DNA of 6,317 bases, taken from assembly GCA_030603375.1 (NCBI GenBank), contig JAUVXY010000082.1, forward strand, positions 1-6,317. Direction: 5' to 3'. Below the pieces are notes generated by a model. The model made no database searches and was not told the origin of the DNA. It saw only the letters and a list, made by a program, of their open reading frames with translations. The DNA comes from Actinomycetes bacterium. GTDB taxonomy: Bacteria; Actinomycetota; Humimicrobiia; Humimicrobiales; Humimicrobiaceae. Both the position numbers and the translations under genes were made by a program. Shown here in pieces: positions 1 through 6,274 of this stretch; position 1 is the stretch's first letter; each line of letters opens with the position of its first letter.

Positions 1-1
1 T

Positions 2-364
2 AAGGATTTTAAAGAAAAGGTAAAAACAAGGAAGATTATAGTAGCAGGAGACAATTTTGGATGCGGATCTTCCAGGGAGCATGCTCCCATATCTATTAAG
101 GGGAGCGGAGTAAAGCTTATTATTGCTAAATCTTTTGCACGTATTTTTTTTAGAAATGCTATAAATATTGGGCTCCCGGTTGTTTCAAATGCTGAAGCAG
201 GAAAACATATTAAAGATGGAGATGAGTTAGAGATAAATTTAGGCAATGGAAAAATTTATGATATTACAACAGATAAAACTTTTGATATAAGTCCGCTTCC
301 TGAGTTTATACAAAAGATAATAGAAAGCGGCGGCTATATAAAGTATATAAAAAAAACTATATAA
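2..364 (+). CDS. leuD: 3-isopropylmalate dehydratase small subunit, 3' part (5' end outside window)
   Basis: The reading frame is open from the left edge and gives 120 residues before TAA. LeuD is the small swivel-domain subunit that pairs with LeuC (Fe-S aconitase fold) to isomerise 2-isopropylmalate to 3-isopropylmalate; with citramalate as substrate the same enzyme makes 3-methylmalate. The diagnostic stretch GDNFGCGSSREHAP is at fragment residues 16-29 and is followed by IIAKSFARIFFRNAINIGLPVV. The C-terminus is complete. Family members of this short (archaeal/clostridial) type are about 160-165 residues, so roughly 40 N-terminal residues lie outside the window, presumably after leuC. The gene is 25 bases upstream of leuB on the same strand, which indicates one operon. 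Identification is firm; only the start is missing. Confidence 0.95.
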   Translation, partial: KDFKEKVKTRKIIVAGDNFGCGSSREHAPISIKGSGVKLIIAKSFARIFFRNAINIGLPVVSNAEAGKHIKDGDELEINLGNGKIYDITTDKTFDISPLPEFIQKIIESGGYIKYIKKTI

Positions 365-389
365 AAATTATGATATGTAAGGTTGATGT

Positions 390-1472
390 ATGAACAAGAT
401 AATGGTTCTCCCCGGTGATGGGATAGGAACAGAGATTATAGCAGAGTCTGTAAAGATTCTAAAATATCTAAACGAAAGCTTTAATTTAGATATTGAGTAT
501 GGATACGATTATGTTGGCGGTATAAGCATTGATAAAAATGGAACGCCTCTTACAGGAGAGACGTTGGATAAATGTAAAAATTCAAAAGCAGTTTTACTTG
601 GTGCAGTGGGCGGTCCTAAATGGGATAGCACGGATCCTGATAGCCCCCGTCCGGAGGAAGCTTTAATGGGGCTCAGGAAAGAACTTGGACTATTTGCAAA
701 CTTAAGGCCCGTTAAAATTTACAAGCCTCTGGTATCTGCTTCAACGTTAAAAAAAGATGTCCTGGAAGATGTTGATGTACTGGTTGTAAGAGAGCTTACA
801 GGCGGCATTTATTTTGGTGAGAGAAAAAGGATCAAAGAAGGCGGCAGCACATCTGCATACGACACTATGGCATATAGTGATTACGAAATAAAAAGGATTG
901 CAGAACTGGCTTTTCAGACTGCACGTTCAAGGAATAAAAAGGTAACTTCTGTGGACAAGGCTAACATTTTGGAAAACTCAAGGCTGTGGAGGGAGATAGT
1001 ATGCAGCGTACACAAAAAGTACCGGGACATAGAACTAAACCATATGTATGTTGACAATGCCGCTATGCAGCTTATAAGGAACCCGGGGCAGTTTGATACC
1101 ATACTTACATCTAATATATTTGGAGACATACTGAGTGATGAAGCCGCTATGATCTCAGGATCAATCGGCCTTCTTCCGTCTGCATCACTCAGGGAAGATA
1201 AGTTTGGCATGTATGAACCAATACATGGAAGCGCTCCTGACATACAGGGGCAGGGCAAGGCTAATCCCATTGCAACGCTGCTGTCGCTTGCAATGATGTT
1301 CAGGTACAGCTTTGGCATGGAAAACATTGCATCTAAGATAGAATGTTCAGTAGGTAAAGTGCTGGACAATGGAAACAGAACAGCGGACATATATACAGAC
1401 GGCACAAAACTTGTCAATACAGGTGAAATGGGAGATCTTGTTTTAGCTGAATTAAAAAAACTTTCTGATTAA
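390..1472 (+). CDS. leuB: 3-isopropylmalate dehydrogenase
   Basis: This 360-residue protein has the usual LeuB length. It is a cytosolic NAD-dependent decarboxylating dehydrogenase turning 3-isopropylmalate into 2-oxoisocaproate (leucine pathway). In the citramalate pathway the same reaction on 3-methylmalate yields 2-oxobutyrate. Visible motifs are PGDGIGTEI (8-16), LLGAVGGPKWD (69-79), and the substrate arginines R96, R106 and R134. Also present are Y141 in GGIYFGERKR, K190 in VDKANILE, metal-binding D222, D246 and D250, and the NAD-loop GMYEPIHGSAPDI (273-285). These match the known catalytic set of Thermus LeuB with a constant small offset, so the enzyme should be active. LeuB rather than isocitrate or tartrate dehydrogenase is indicated by the RPEEALMGLRKELGLFANLRP helix. 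The start ATG is preceded by a weak AAGG-type ribosome site (379-382); no better upstream start exists. It sits between leuD and cimA in the operon. Confidence 0.97.
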   Translation: MNKIMVLPGDGIGTEIIAESVKILKYLNESFNLDIEYGYDYVGGISIDKNGTPLTGETLDKCKNSKAVLLGAVGGPKWDSTDPDSPRPEEALMGLRKELGLFANLRPVKIYKPLVSASTLKKDVLEDVDVLVVRELTGGIYFGERKRIKEGGSTSAYDTMAYSDYEIKRIAELAFQTARSRNKKVTSVDKANILENSRLWREIVCSVHKKYRDIELNHMYVDNAAMQLIRNPGQFDTILTSNIFGDILSDEAAMISGSIGLLPSASLREDKFGMYEPIHGSAPDIQGQGKANPIATLLSLAMMFRYSFGMENIASKIECSVGKVLDNGNRTADIYTDGTKLVNTGEMGDLVLAELKKLSD

Positions 1473-1496
1473 TAAAACAGGCGGTGATTTTTCATA

Positions 1497-3089
1497 ATGG
1501 AAAGAGATAAAATATTTATATTTGATACTACGCTAAGAGACGGCACACAGGGTGCAAATATATCTTTTTCGGTAAGGGACAAGCTGCAAATAATAGACAG
1601 GCTTGACGATATAGGAATAGACTATATTGAAGTAGGTTTTCCTGCATCCAATCCAAAGGATGAGGAGCTATTTAAAGAGCTGAAAAACAAAAAGTACAAA
1701 AATTCTAAAATAGTAGCTTTTGGGAGAACCAGATACAAAGATACATCTGCTGAAAAAGATGCAAATCTTAATCTTCTTGTGAGATCGGAAACAGACAGTG
1801 TTTGTATCTTTGGCAAATCATCATCACTGCATGTTGAGGAAGTTATTGAAACAACTCTTGAAAATAACCTGAGCATGATCTTTGATTCTGTGCAGCTTTT
1901 GAAAAAATATTTTTCAGAGGTAATTTTTGACGGAGAACATTTTTTTGACGGCTTCAGGCAAAATTCCGATTATGCCATTAAGACTTTAAAGGCAGCACAG
2001 GAGGCAGGAGCAGATTGGATAGTGCCATGCGATACGAACGGAGGCTTTCTTCCGGGCGAGATGCTTGAAGTTCTTGACACAGTTAGCAAAGAGATAAGCG
2101 TTCCTCTGGGAGTGCATTTCCATAATGACAGCGGGTGCGCTGTTGCAAATACAATAGTTTCGGTAGAAAAGGTAAAAGGCATTAAAATGGTGCAGGGCAC
2201 CATAAATGGGTATGGTGAAAGGTGTGGCAATGCTGATTTGTGCCAGGTTGTTCCAGGTCTGGAATTGAAGTTAAAAAAGAAGTGCCTGAAAGGCAGCAAC
2301 CTTAAACATATGACAAATTTGTCAAGGTTTGTAAGCGAAGTAGCAAATCAAACCCTGGTTTCCAGCCAGCCTTTTGTTGGACACAATGCATTTGCTCACA
2401 AAGGCGGAATGCATGTAAGCGGGGTCAGCAAAATTTCAAAAGCTTTTGAACACATAGAGCCGGAATCTGTTGGAAATACAAGAGAGATTTTAATATCAGA
2501 GCTTTCAGGAAAGAAGTCTATTATACTTAAAGCAAAAGAGTTTGGAGTAAATCTGGAAAATGATTTGGAAAAAGTTAGCAAAATTTTAAACAGGATTCAA
2601 AATTTAGAGCATAAAGGATATCAATTTGAAGCAGCTGACGGCAGTTTTGAACTGCTGGTAAAGGATATAGCCGGTGTTAAAAAGGAATTCTTTACTCTGG
2701 AAAGTTTCAGGGTACTAAATGAAAAAAGGGCTGGAGGAGAGATGCTGTCCGAGGCAACTGTCAAGGTATATATTGGTGGTGATAGGATTGTTGAAACAGG
2801 CGAGGGCAATGGTCCTGTAAATGCTCTGGACTGTGCCTTAAGAAAGGCAATTGGAAGCCGCTACCCAAGTTTATCCAGAATAGAGCTTGCAGACTTTAAG
2901 GTCAGGGTGCTAAACGAGAAGAAAGGCACGGCTGCAGTAGTAAGGGTTCTTATAGAGTCCACAGATGGTGAAAAGAGCTGGGGCACCATAGGGGTGTCTG
3001 AGAACATAATAGAGGCAAGCTGGCAGGCTTTAGAAGACAGTGTTGTTTACGGGCTCATGCATGTCGAAGGCACCAGGCAGGGAAAATAG
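1497..3089 (+). CDS. cimA: (R)-citramalate synthase, CimA/LeuA3 type
   Basis: This 530-residue enzyme of the 2-isopropylmalate synthase/homocitrate synthase superfamily condenses pyruvate with acetyl-CoA to (R)-citramalate, the first step of threonine-independent isoleucine synthesis. The TIM-barrel catalytic part runs from about 5 to 290: FDTTLRDGTQGANISF with R14/D15 at the active site, the metal pair H207/H209 in VHFHND, and GTINGYGERCGNADLC (234-249). FAHKGGMHVSG is at 299-309. A C-terminal LeuA-type regulatory dimer domain (about 395-515) contains GEGNGPVNALD and WGTIGVSENIIEASWQAL. The DGTQG(A)NISFSVRDK start, the GYQFE(A)A(D/E)GSFELL block and the length match the long citramalate synthase subfamily better than LeuA or NifV. 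The ATG follows a good ribosome site, GGCGGTGAT (1480-1488), 24 bases after leuB. The regulatory domain suggests feedback inhibition, probably by isoleucine (family knowledge). Substrate specificity is inferred from subfamily and operon. Confidence 0.93.
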   Translation: MERDKIFIFDTTLRDGTQGANISFSVRDKLQIIDRLDDIGIDYIEVGFPASNPKDEELFKELKNKKYKNSKIVAFGRTRYKDTSAEKDANLNLLVRSETDSVCIFGKSSSLHVEEVIETTLENNLSMIFDSVQLLKKYFSEVIFDGEHFFDGFRQNSDYAIKTLKAAQEAGADWIVPCDTNGGFLPGEMLEVLDTVSKEISVPLGVHFHNDSGCAVANTIVSVEKVKGIKMVQGTINGYGERCGNADLCQVVPGLELKLKKKCLKGSNLKHMTNLSRFVSEVANQTLVSSQPFVGHNAFAHKGGMHVSGVSKISKAFEHIEPESVGNTREILISELSGKKSIILKAKEFGVNLENDLEKVSKILNRIQNLEHKGYQFEAADGSFELLVKDIAGVKKEFFTLESFRVLNEKRAGGEMLSEATVKVYIGGDRIVETGEGNGPVNALDCALRKAIGSRYPSLSRIELADFKVRVLNEKKGTAAVVRVLIESTDGEKSWGTIGVSENIIEASWQALEDSVVYGLMHVEGTRQGK

Positions 3090-3137
3090 GGCGTCTCCGC
3101 AGGTTTGTTTGGTAAGTAAATTAAAGAATTAGATTTG

Positions 3138-3146
3138 TGCTACAAT
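3138..3146 (+). promoter_or_regulatory. Extended -10 promoter for the WYL regulator gene
   Basis: TGCTACAAT matches the extended -10 form TGnTATAAT with one mismatch in the hexamer. No convincing -35 hexamer lies 16-18 bases upstream, which is tolerable for an extended -10 promoter. It would start transcription near 3153, leaving a leader of about 90 bases before the regulator's ATG. It is the best promoter candidate in the 152-base gap between cimA and the regulator. No clear intrinsic terminator for the leu-cimA operon was seen in this gap, so read-through from cimA is also possible. Confidence 0.5.
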
Positions 3147-3150
3147 CATC

Positions 3151-3173
3151 AAGTATAAACTGTTAATATACTT
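3151..3173. promoter_or_regulatory. Inverted repeat at the predicted transcription start (possible operator)
   Basis: AAGTATA (3151-3157) and TATACTT (3167-3173) are perfect 7-base inverted repeats separated by 9 bases. They begin four bases after the putative -10 hexamer, so the site would cover the transcription start of the WYL regulator gene. Autoregulation is a reasonable inference for a DNA-binding dimer, but the arms are very AT-rich and could arise by chance. The arms differ from the palindrome upstream of the cas8b remnant, so the same protein need not bind both. Confidence 0.3.
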
Positions 3174-3241
3174 TTACCATTTCATAAATTATATTCTCAA
3201 GCATATAGGTGCCATAACTATAAATTTAAAGAGTATCTCAC

Positions 3242-4210
3242 ATGAAACCATCAAATGTGTGGAGACTATTAAGAATACTTTTAATAATCTGTAGATATAA
3301 TAGAGTTAAAGCAGATAAGATATCAGAGGAACTGGAAATCTCTACAAGACAAGTTTATCGAGACATTAATTGTTTGAAACTGGCAGGAATACCCGTATAT
3401 TCTGACAGGAATGGTTACTCGGTAACTCCAAATTTTTTTATACCTAAGATCAGTTTAAATTTATCAGAAATAGCGACACTTCTTTTTTTCATAAACTCTG
3501 CTCAAGTGCAAAAAGGAACCCCCTACTTTCAATTTTTAAATGCGGCATGTGAAAAAATTATAAATGCACTTCCAGTGGATCTAAAAAAAGTAATTTTAGC
3601 AAATAAAATTAATGGATTGGTGGATTTTGGTTTAGAAACAAAGGTAAATTACAAAGAAATAGAGGGTATTTTTGGATCTATCTATAGCGCGCAACTGGAA
3701 AGAAAATCTATTCATATAAAATATTTTAGCATGGAGAAGAAAGAAGCGATAAAAAGGGTAGTGGATCCGTATGCTTTAAAGTTCATGTTTGGGGTTTGGT
3801 ATTTAATCGGGTATTGTCATTTAAGAAATGAAATTAGAACATTTAGAGTTGATAGGGTAAAAGAAATAGAAATTTTAGATGATAAATTTATTGTTCCTGA
3901 GGACTTTAGTCTTGATAATTTTTTCGGAGGCAGCTGGGGAATAAAAAAAGGTAAGAGGGCCAAGGTTAAACTAAAATTTAGTCCAAAAATCGCTGAATTT
4001 ATTAGTGAAATTACATGGCATCAGTCACAAGAATTGAAGCTTAACAAAGATGGGTCGTTGCATGCTGATTATGAGGTTATGGGGTTGGATGAGATAAAGA
4101 GGTGGATACTTAGTTTTGGCGCGGATGTTGAAGTTATAGAACCGAAGAAGTTAAGGGTAGATTTAATAAAAGAGATCAAAAATATGAATAGTATGTATGA
4201 GGTGCATTAA
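3242..4210 (+). CDS. HTH-WYL-WCX transcriptional regulator (YafY family), likely CRISPR-cas associated
   Basis: This 322-residue cytosolic DNA-binding protein has three recognisable parts. An N-terminal HTH_11/DeoR-like winged helix (about 5-62) contains KADKISEELEISTRQVYRDINCLKLAGIPV. A WYL domain (about 140-215) carries the defining W186-Y187-L188 followed by GYCHLRNEIRTFRVDRV, with basic residues R195, R199, R202 and R205 of the type thought to bind a nucleic-acid or nucleotide ligand. A C-terminal WCX domain (about 238-312) contains KVKLKFSPKIAEFISE and ILSFGADVEVIEP. Length and domain order are complete, so it is probably functional. ATG 3242 is preceded by AAAGAG (3228-3233), a modest ribosome site. 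WYL proteins often adjoin and control CRISPR-cas or other defence operons (established). Its neighbour here starts like cas8b, and the gap between them carries a palindrome on the promoter. Regulation of that operon is therefore inferred; the ligand is unknown. Confidence 0.9.
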   Translation: MKPSNVWRLLRILLIICRYNRVKADKISEELEISTRQVYRDINCLKLAGIPVYSDRNGYSVTPNFFIPKISLNLSEIATLLFFINSAQVQKGTPYFQFLNAACEKIINALPVDLKKVILANKINGLVDFGLETKVNYKEIEGIFGSIYSAQLERKSIHIKYFSMEKKEAIKRVVDPYALKFMFGVWYLIGYCHLRNEIRTFRVDRVKEIEILDDKFIVPEDFSLDNFFGGSWGIKKGKRAKVKLKFSPKIAEFISEITWHQSQELKLNKDGSLHADYEVMGLDEIKRWILSFGADVEVIEPKKLRVDLIKEIKNMNSMYEVH

Positions 4211-4230
4211 AATTTTATATTTTTTTATCT

Positions 4231-4264
4231 TTGACATATAGTTGTCAGGGTTAAATAGTATAAT
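4231..4264 (+). promoter_or_regulatory. Promoter of the truncated cas operon, with abnormally long spacer
   Basis: A perfect -35 hexamer TTGACA (4231-4236) and a perfect -10 hexamer TATAAT (4259-4264) are separated by 22 bases, well above the normal 16-18. Transcription would begin near 4271, and a GGAGG ribosome site (4290-4294) with an ATG at 4300 follows directly. Two perfect hexamers at non-optimal distance suggest a promoter that is weak alone and needs either remodelling by a regulator or another -35 contact. A palindrome overlaps the -35 element. Confidence 0.6.
4232..4247. promoter_or_regulatory. Palindromic operator candidate TGACA-N6-TGTCA
   Basis: TGACA (4232-4236) and TGTCA (4243-4247) form a perfect 5-base inverted repeat with a 6-base centre, about 11 bases from arm centre to arm centre, which is one helical turn. 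It overlaps the -35 hexamer and part of the spacer of the promoter downstream of the WYL gene. Such a site suits a dimeric winged-helix protein and would block RNA polymerase or allow the regulator to correct the long spacer. The adjacent WYL regulator is the obvious candidate binder; this is inference from position. Confidence 0.5.
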
Positions 4265-4299
4265 TATGTTGCATAAAAAGTCTTTGGTCGGAGGTTAAA

Positions 4300-4398
4300 A
4301 TGATAGAAGCAATTAGAAAAATTGGAGAATATGCTCTTGAAAAAGAGGGGAAAAGCGTTGGTAATCCTTTAGAAATTTTACTTGGTAACCCTGATTGA
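4300..4398 (+). pseudogene. N-terminal remnant of type I-B CRISPR-associated protein Cas8b/Csh1 (TM1802-like), 32 codons
   Basis: A GGAGG ribosome site (4290-4294) lies 5 bases upstream of ATG 4300, which opens a 32-codon frame ending in TGA. The peptide begins MIEAIRKIGEYALEKEGK and continues with GNPLEILLGNPD, closely resembling the first residues of clostridial Cas8b/Csh1 proteins. Those large subunits of the type I-B Cascade effector complex normally have roughly 500-700 residues. Recognition is from memory of the family and rests on a short stretch. The frame has strong expression signals, follows a WYL regulator, and stops where insertion-sequence DNA begins, which supports a decapitated gene rather than a real small protein. 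The TGA lies 15 bases before the more likely IS3 end (4413). Either it is a point nonsense mutation (for example CGA to TGA) or the insertion boundary is at 4396. A genuine 32-residue peptide cannot be fully excluded. Confidence 0.55.
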
Positions 4399-4438
4399 GA
4401 TTATGATTATGGTGAGCCCCTGCGTCAAGACATATTTT

Positions 4439-4471
4439 AAAAAAGTTTAAGGTGCAGTATCCTATGCTGCA
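4439..4471 (-). terminator. Possible rho-independent terminator of the IS3 transposase
   Basis: On the minus strand, arms at 4464-4471 and 4453-4460 can pair over 8 positions (TGCAGCAT with ATACTGCA, one G-U) around a 3-base loop. They are followed 8 bases later by six T residues (complement of 4439-4444). The hairpin overlaps the last codon and stop of the OrfB fragment. The gap between stem and T-run makes it a weak terminator, and the structure may instead protect the element from incoming transcription. Confidence 0.3.
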
Positions 4472-4947
4472 TTACAAAGCTCCTCTTCCCTTACAAATGA
4501 CATATGCATAATCTCTAGAGTAAGATAATCATGTGATTGATGAAATCTTTTTGTATTGTAAAATAGAAAGTATTTTTTTATCCCATCTGCCAGTTCCTTC
4601 ATAGATTCATATAATTTCAAATAAATATCTTCGTATTTTAAGCTTCTCCACAGTCGCTCTATATAAATATTATCAAATACTCTTCCTCTGCCGTCCATAC
4701 TGATTTCTATATGATGCCTTTTTAATACAGATATAAATTTATCAGATGTATACTGGCTTCCCTGATCAGTATTAAATATTGCAGGCTCTCCATATAGACT
4801 GGTTGCTTCTTCTAAAGCATCTACGCAAAAATCTGCATCTAAAGTGTTTGACAGTCTCCAGGTTAATACTTTTCTTGAATATAGATCTAATATAACCACA
4901 AGGTATACCTTTCCTCCAGGAAGAGAAAGATATGTAATATCACTGGC
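4462..4947 (-). pseudogene. IS3-family transposase OrfB, C-terminal half only
   Basis: The integrase-core (rve) homology reads leftward and ends with TAG at 4462-4464. The uninterrupted frame from 4947 reads ASDITYLSLPGGKVYLVVILDLYSRK, so the first catalytic Asp is in DITY (codon 4939-4941). The second is in FNTDQGSQYTS, and the Glu is in IYIERLWRSLKYE. Exactly 35 residues separate the second Asp from the Glu, the classical D-D-35-E spacing. A GTG at 4897-4899 could formally start a 145-residue protein, but it falls inside the conserved block after the first Asp, so it is not the natural start. The frame meets TGA at 4951-4953, in the IS256 end. Everything upstream, including OrfA and the frameshift site, is absent here. 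As it stands the copy cannot encode an active transposase. Confidence 0.88.
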
Positions 4948-4948
4948 T

Positions 4949-4975
4949 GATCATGTAAAATATTTTCTGTACTTT
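4949..4975 (+). repeat. IS256-family left terminal inverted repeat
   Basis: The inner part TTTTCTGTACTTT (4963-4975) is the perfect reverse complement of 6291-6303. The outer part, with ATG (4953-4955) facing CAT (6311-6313), matches imperfectly. Overall 21 of 27 positions agree with the right repeat. The outer limit is chosen where the alignment to the right end and the loss of IS3 OrfB homology coincide; it could be off by a few bases. Confidence 0.75.
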
Positions 4976-4987
4976 GACAAAAGTTCT

Positions 4988-5016
4988 TTGACATAATGTC
5001 CATCACTCTCCAAAAT
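4988..5016 (+). promoter_or_regulatory. Possible transposase promoter inside the IS256 left end
   Basis: A perfect TTGACA (4988-4993) is followed after 17 bases by CAAAAT (5011-5016), which shares four of six bases with the -10 consensus. The octamer CTTTGACA occurs twice here (4972-4979 and 4986-4993); the first copy overlaps the terminal repeat. Transcription would start about 30 bases before the transposase ATG at 5053. The -10 is poor, so expression is probably low. Confidence 0.35.
4999..5011 (-). repeat. IS256 subterminal motif, left copy (inverted)
   Basis: On the minus strand this reads GGAGAGTGATGGA, one base shorter than the two plus-strand copies at 5044-5057 and 6275-6288. It lies just inside the left inverted repeat, mirror-placed relative to the right-end copy, and may be an internal transposase-binding site. 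Confidence 0.6.
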
Positions 5017-5043
5017 ATTATGTTATCAACAAACAAAACAAAA

Positions 5044-5057
5044 GGAGAAGTGATGGA
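5044..5057 (+). repeat. IS256 subterminal motif copy overlapping the transposase ribosome site and start codon
   Basis: GGAGAAGTGATGGA is identical to the copy at the right end (6275-6288). It contains the GGAG of the Shine-Dalgarno sequence and the ATG start (5053-5055) of the transposase. This couples a possible transposase-binding motif to the translation start region. Confidence 0.6.
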
Positions 5058-6267
5058 CAGTAGTAAGAGTAATGCTAAAAGCAAAATGTTTCAAGATGCA
5101 CTGGTAAATGAAAAGGATTTTCTTAAAGAAATTATCCAGGATTATTGCCAGAATCTTCTGGAAGAACAGATGATAGAGCATATAGGAGCTGAAAAGTACC
5201 AGAGGGTCGAAGATAGGTCCGGACACAGAAATGGCTACAAGCCAAGGACTCTAAGGACAAGGGTGGGCACCTTAAACCTTCTTATCCCTCAGGACAGGGA
5301 GGGCAATTTCTCCACCAATCTCTTTGGCCGCTATCAGAGAAGCGAAAAGGCAATTGTAATAGCACTGATGGAAATGTATATAAGGGGAATATCTACAAGA
5401 AAGGTTTCTGCTATTACAGAAAAGCTGTGTGGGACATCTTTTAGCTCTTCTACCATATCAGCTATCTCTTCAAGACTGGACGGGCAGATAAAAGCATGGA
5501 AGGCAAGGTCTCTTAAGAAAAAATATCCCTATCTTTTGGCAGATACGACTTATATAAAATCAAGAGTGGAGGATTCTGTATTAAGCCAGGGGACAATAAT
5601 AATAGCCGGCATAGACCAGTATGGCTATAGAGAAATACTTGCAGTAGAAGTCATAGATACAGAGACCTTTGAGTCATATGACAGGATATTTAAATCCTTA
5701 AATGACAGAGGCCTATCTGGAGTAAAGCTTGTAGTGTCAGATGATAACAGGGGGCTTGTAAAAGCAGTTAATAAAAACTTTACAGGGATATTCTGGCAAA
5801 GATGTACCTTTCATTTTATGAAAAATGTATTAGATATTGTACCCAGGGCCAAAAGGAAGTACCTGGCAGAGGATCTAAAGGCTGTCTTTAGCTGCTCTAC
5901 TAAAAAAGATGCCCTAAAACTTGCAGCCGGGATCTCTGATAGGTACTCTAAATACGAGAAAATGGAAGATATGCTTACCATAGATATTTTAGATGCTCTT
6001 ACCTTTATGGATTTTCCAGTAGAGCATAAAAGAAGAATCAGGACAACAAATCTACTTGAAAGATTAAATGGGGAGATAAAAAGAAGGACAAAGGTAATAA
6101 GAATATTTCCAAACAACAGAAGTGCAGAAAGGCTTATATGTGCAATAGCCATAGAGCAGAATGAAGAATGGTTGTCAGGAAGAAAATATTTGGAAATGGA
6201 CTGTTTAAAAAATCATAAGCTTCCAGGATCTAAGACAGAAGATAAGGTCCTTGTAGCATTAATATAG
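5053..6267 (+). CDS. IS256-family (mutator-type) transposase
   Basis: This 404-residue DDE transposase has full family length. An N-terminal DNA-binding region includes RSGHRNGYKPRTLRTRVGTLNLLIPQDREGNF (55-86). A helical segment follows with MYIRGISTRKVSAITEKLCGTSFSSSTIS (108-135). The RNase-H-like core has D164 in LLADTTYIK, D230 in VKLVVSDDNRGL, C251-x2-H254 in WQRCTFHFMKNVL, and E336 in RTTNLLERLNGEIKRRTKVIRIFPN. The catalytic triad and the C/H motif are intact, so the copy is probably active. The start at 5053 is preferred because AAAGGAG (5041-5047) lies 5 bases upstream. An in-frame ATG at 4996 would add 19 residues (SITLQNIML...) but lacks a ribosome site and would read through the subterminal repeat. 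The gene reads toward the missing part of the cas operon and has no obvious terminator after its TAG, so it could supply read-through transcription to whatever follows. Confidence 0.95.
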   Translation: MDSSKSNAKSKMFQDALVNEKDFLKEIIQDYCQNLLEEQMIEHIGAEKYQRVEDRSGHRNGYKPRTLRTRVGTLNLLIPQDREGNFSTNLFGRYQRSEKAIVIALMEMYIRGISTRKVSAITEKLCGTSFSSSTISAISSRLDGQIKAWKARSLKKKYPYLLADTTYIKSRVEDSVLSQGTIIIAGIDQYGYREILAVEVIDTETFESYDRIFKSLNDRGLSGVKLVVSDDNRGLVKAVNKNFTGIFWQRCTFHFMKNVLDIVPRAKRKYLAEDLKAVFSCSTKKDALKLAAGISDRYSKYEKMEDMLTIDILDALTFMDFPVEHKRRIRTTNLLERLNGEIKRRTKVIRIFPNNRSAERLICAIAIEQNEEWLSGRKYLEMDCLKNHKLPGSKTEDKVLVALI

Positions 6268-6274
6268 ATTGAAT

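Larger units (their letters stand above)
4413..4948 (-). mobile_element. IS3-family insertion sequence, partial, interrupted by IS256-family element
   Basis: The element lies in minus orientation, with its transposase reading leftward. Its right terminus is placed at 4413, where the + strand begins TGAGCCCCTGCGTCAAGACA; IS3-family ends start with TG and often carry a CCCC...GTCAAG pattern. An alternative TG terminus at 4396 cannot be excluded. At about 4948 the OrfB homology stops exactly where the inverted repeat of the IS256 element begins. OrfA, the N-terminal half of OrfB and the other IS end are not in the window; they may continue past the IS256 element or be deleted. Target duplication cannot be checked because only one flank is visible. 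Confidence 0.75.

Noticed and set aside
914..1417. 167-residue open frame on the minus strand within leuB
   Set aside because: It lies entirely inside a well-conserved leuB, has no recognisable domain and is a composition shadow; the smaller minus-strand frames inside cimA are rejected for the same reason.
3090..3137. Terminator for the leu-cimA operon
   Set aside because: No stem-loop followed by a T-run could be found by eye between the cimA stop and the next promoter.
4211..4230. AT-rich run with seven T residues after the WYL gene as a terminator
   Set aside because: No GC-containing hairpin precedes the T-run, so an intrinsic terminator is not supported.
4996..5052. Upstream ATG adding 19 residues to the IS256 transposase
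   Set aside because: No ribosome site precedes it, its codons run through the subterminal repeat, and ATG 5053 has AAAGGAG at good spacing and gives the usual family length.
4887..5226. Two overlapping minus-strand frames (4887-5084 and 5026-5226) that look hydrophobic
   Set aside because: They cross the IS256 left end and the transposase start, resemble no family and have no supporting ribosome site; the hydrophobic look comes from the antisense of lysine-rich coding.
5811..6152. 113-residue hydrophobic minus-strand frame
   Set aside because: It is antisense to the conserved catalytic C-terminal part of the IS256 transposase and has no independent evidence.
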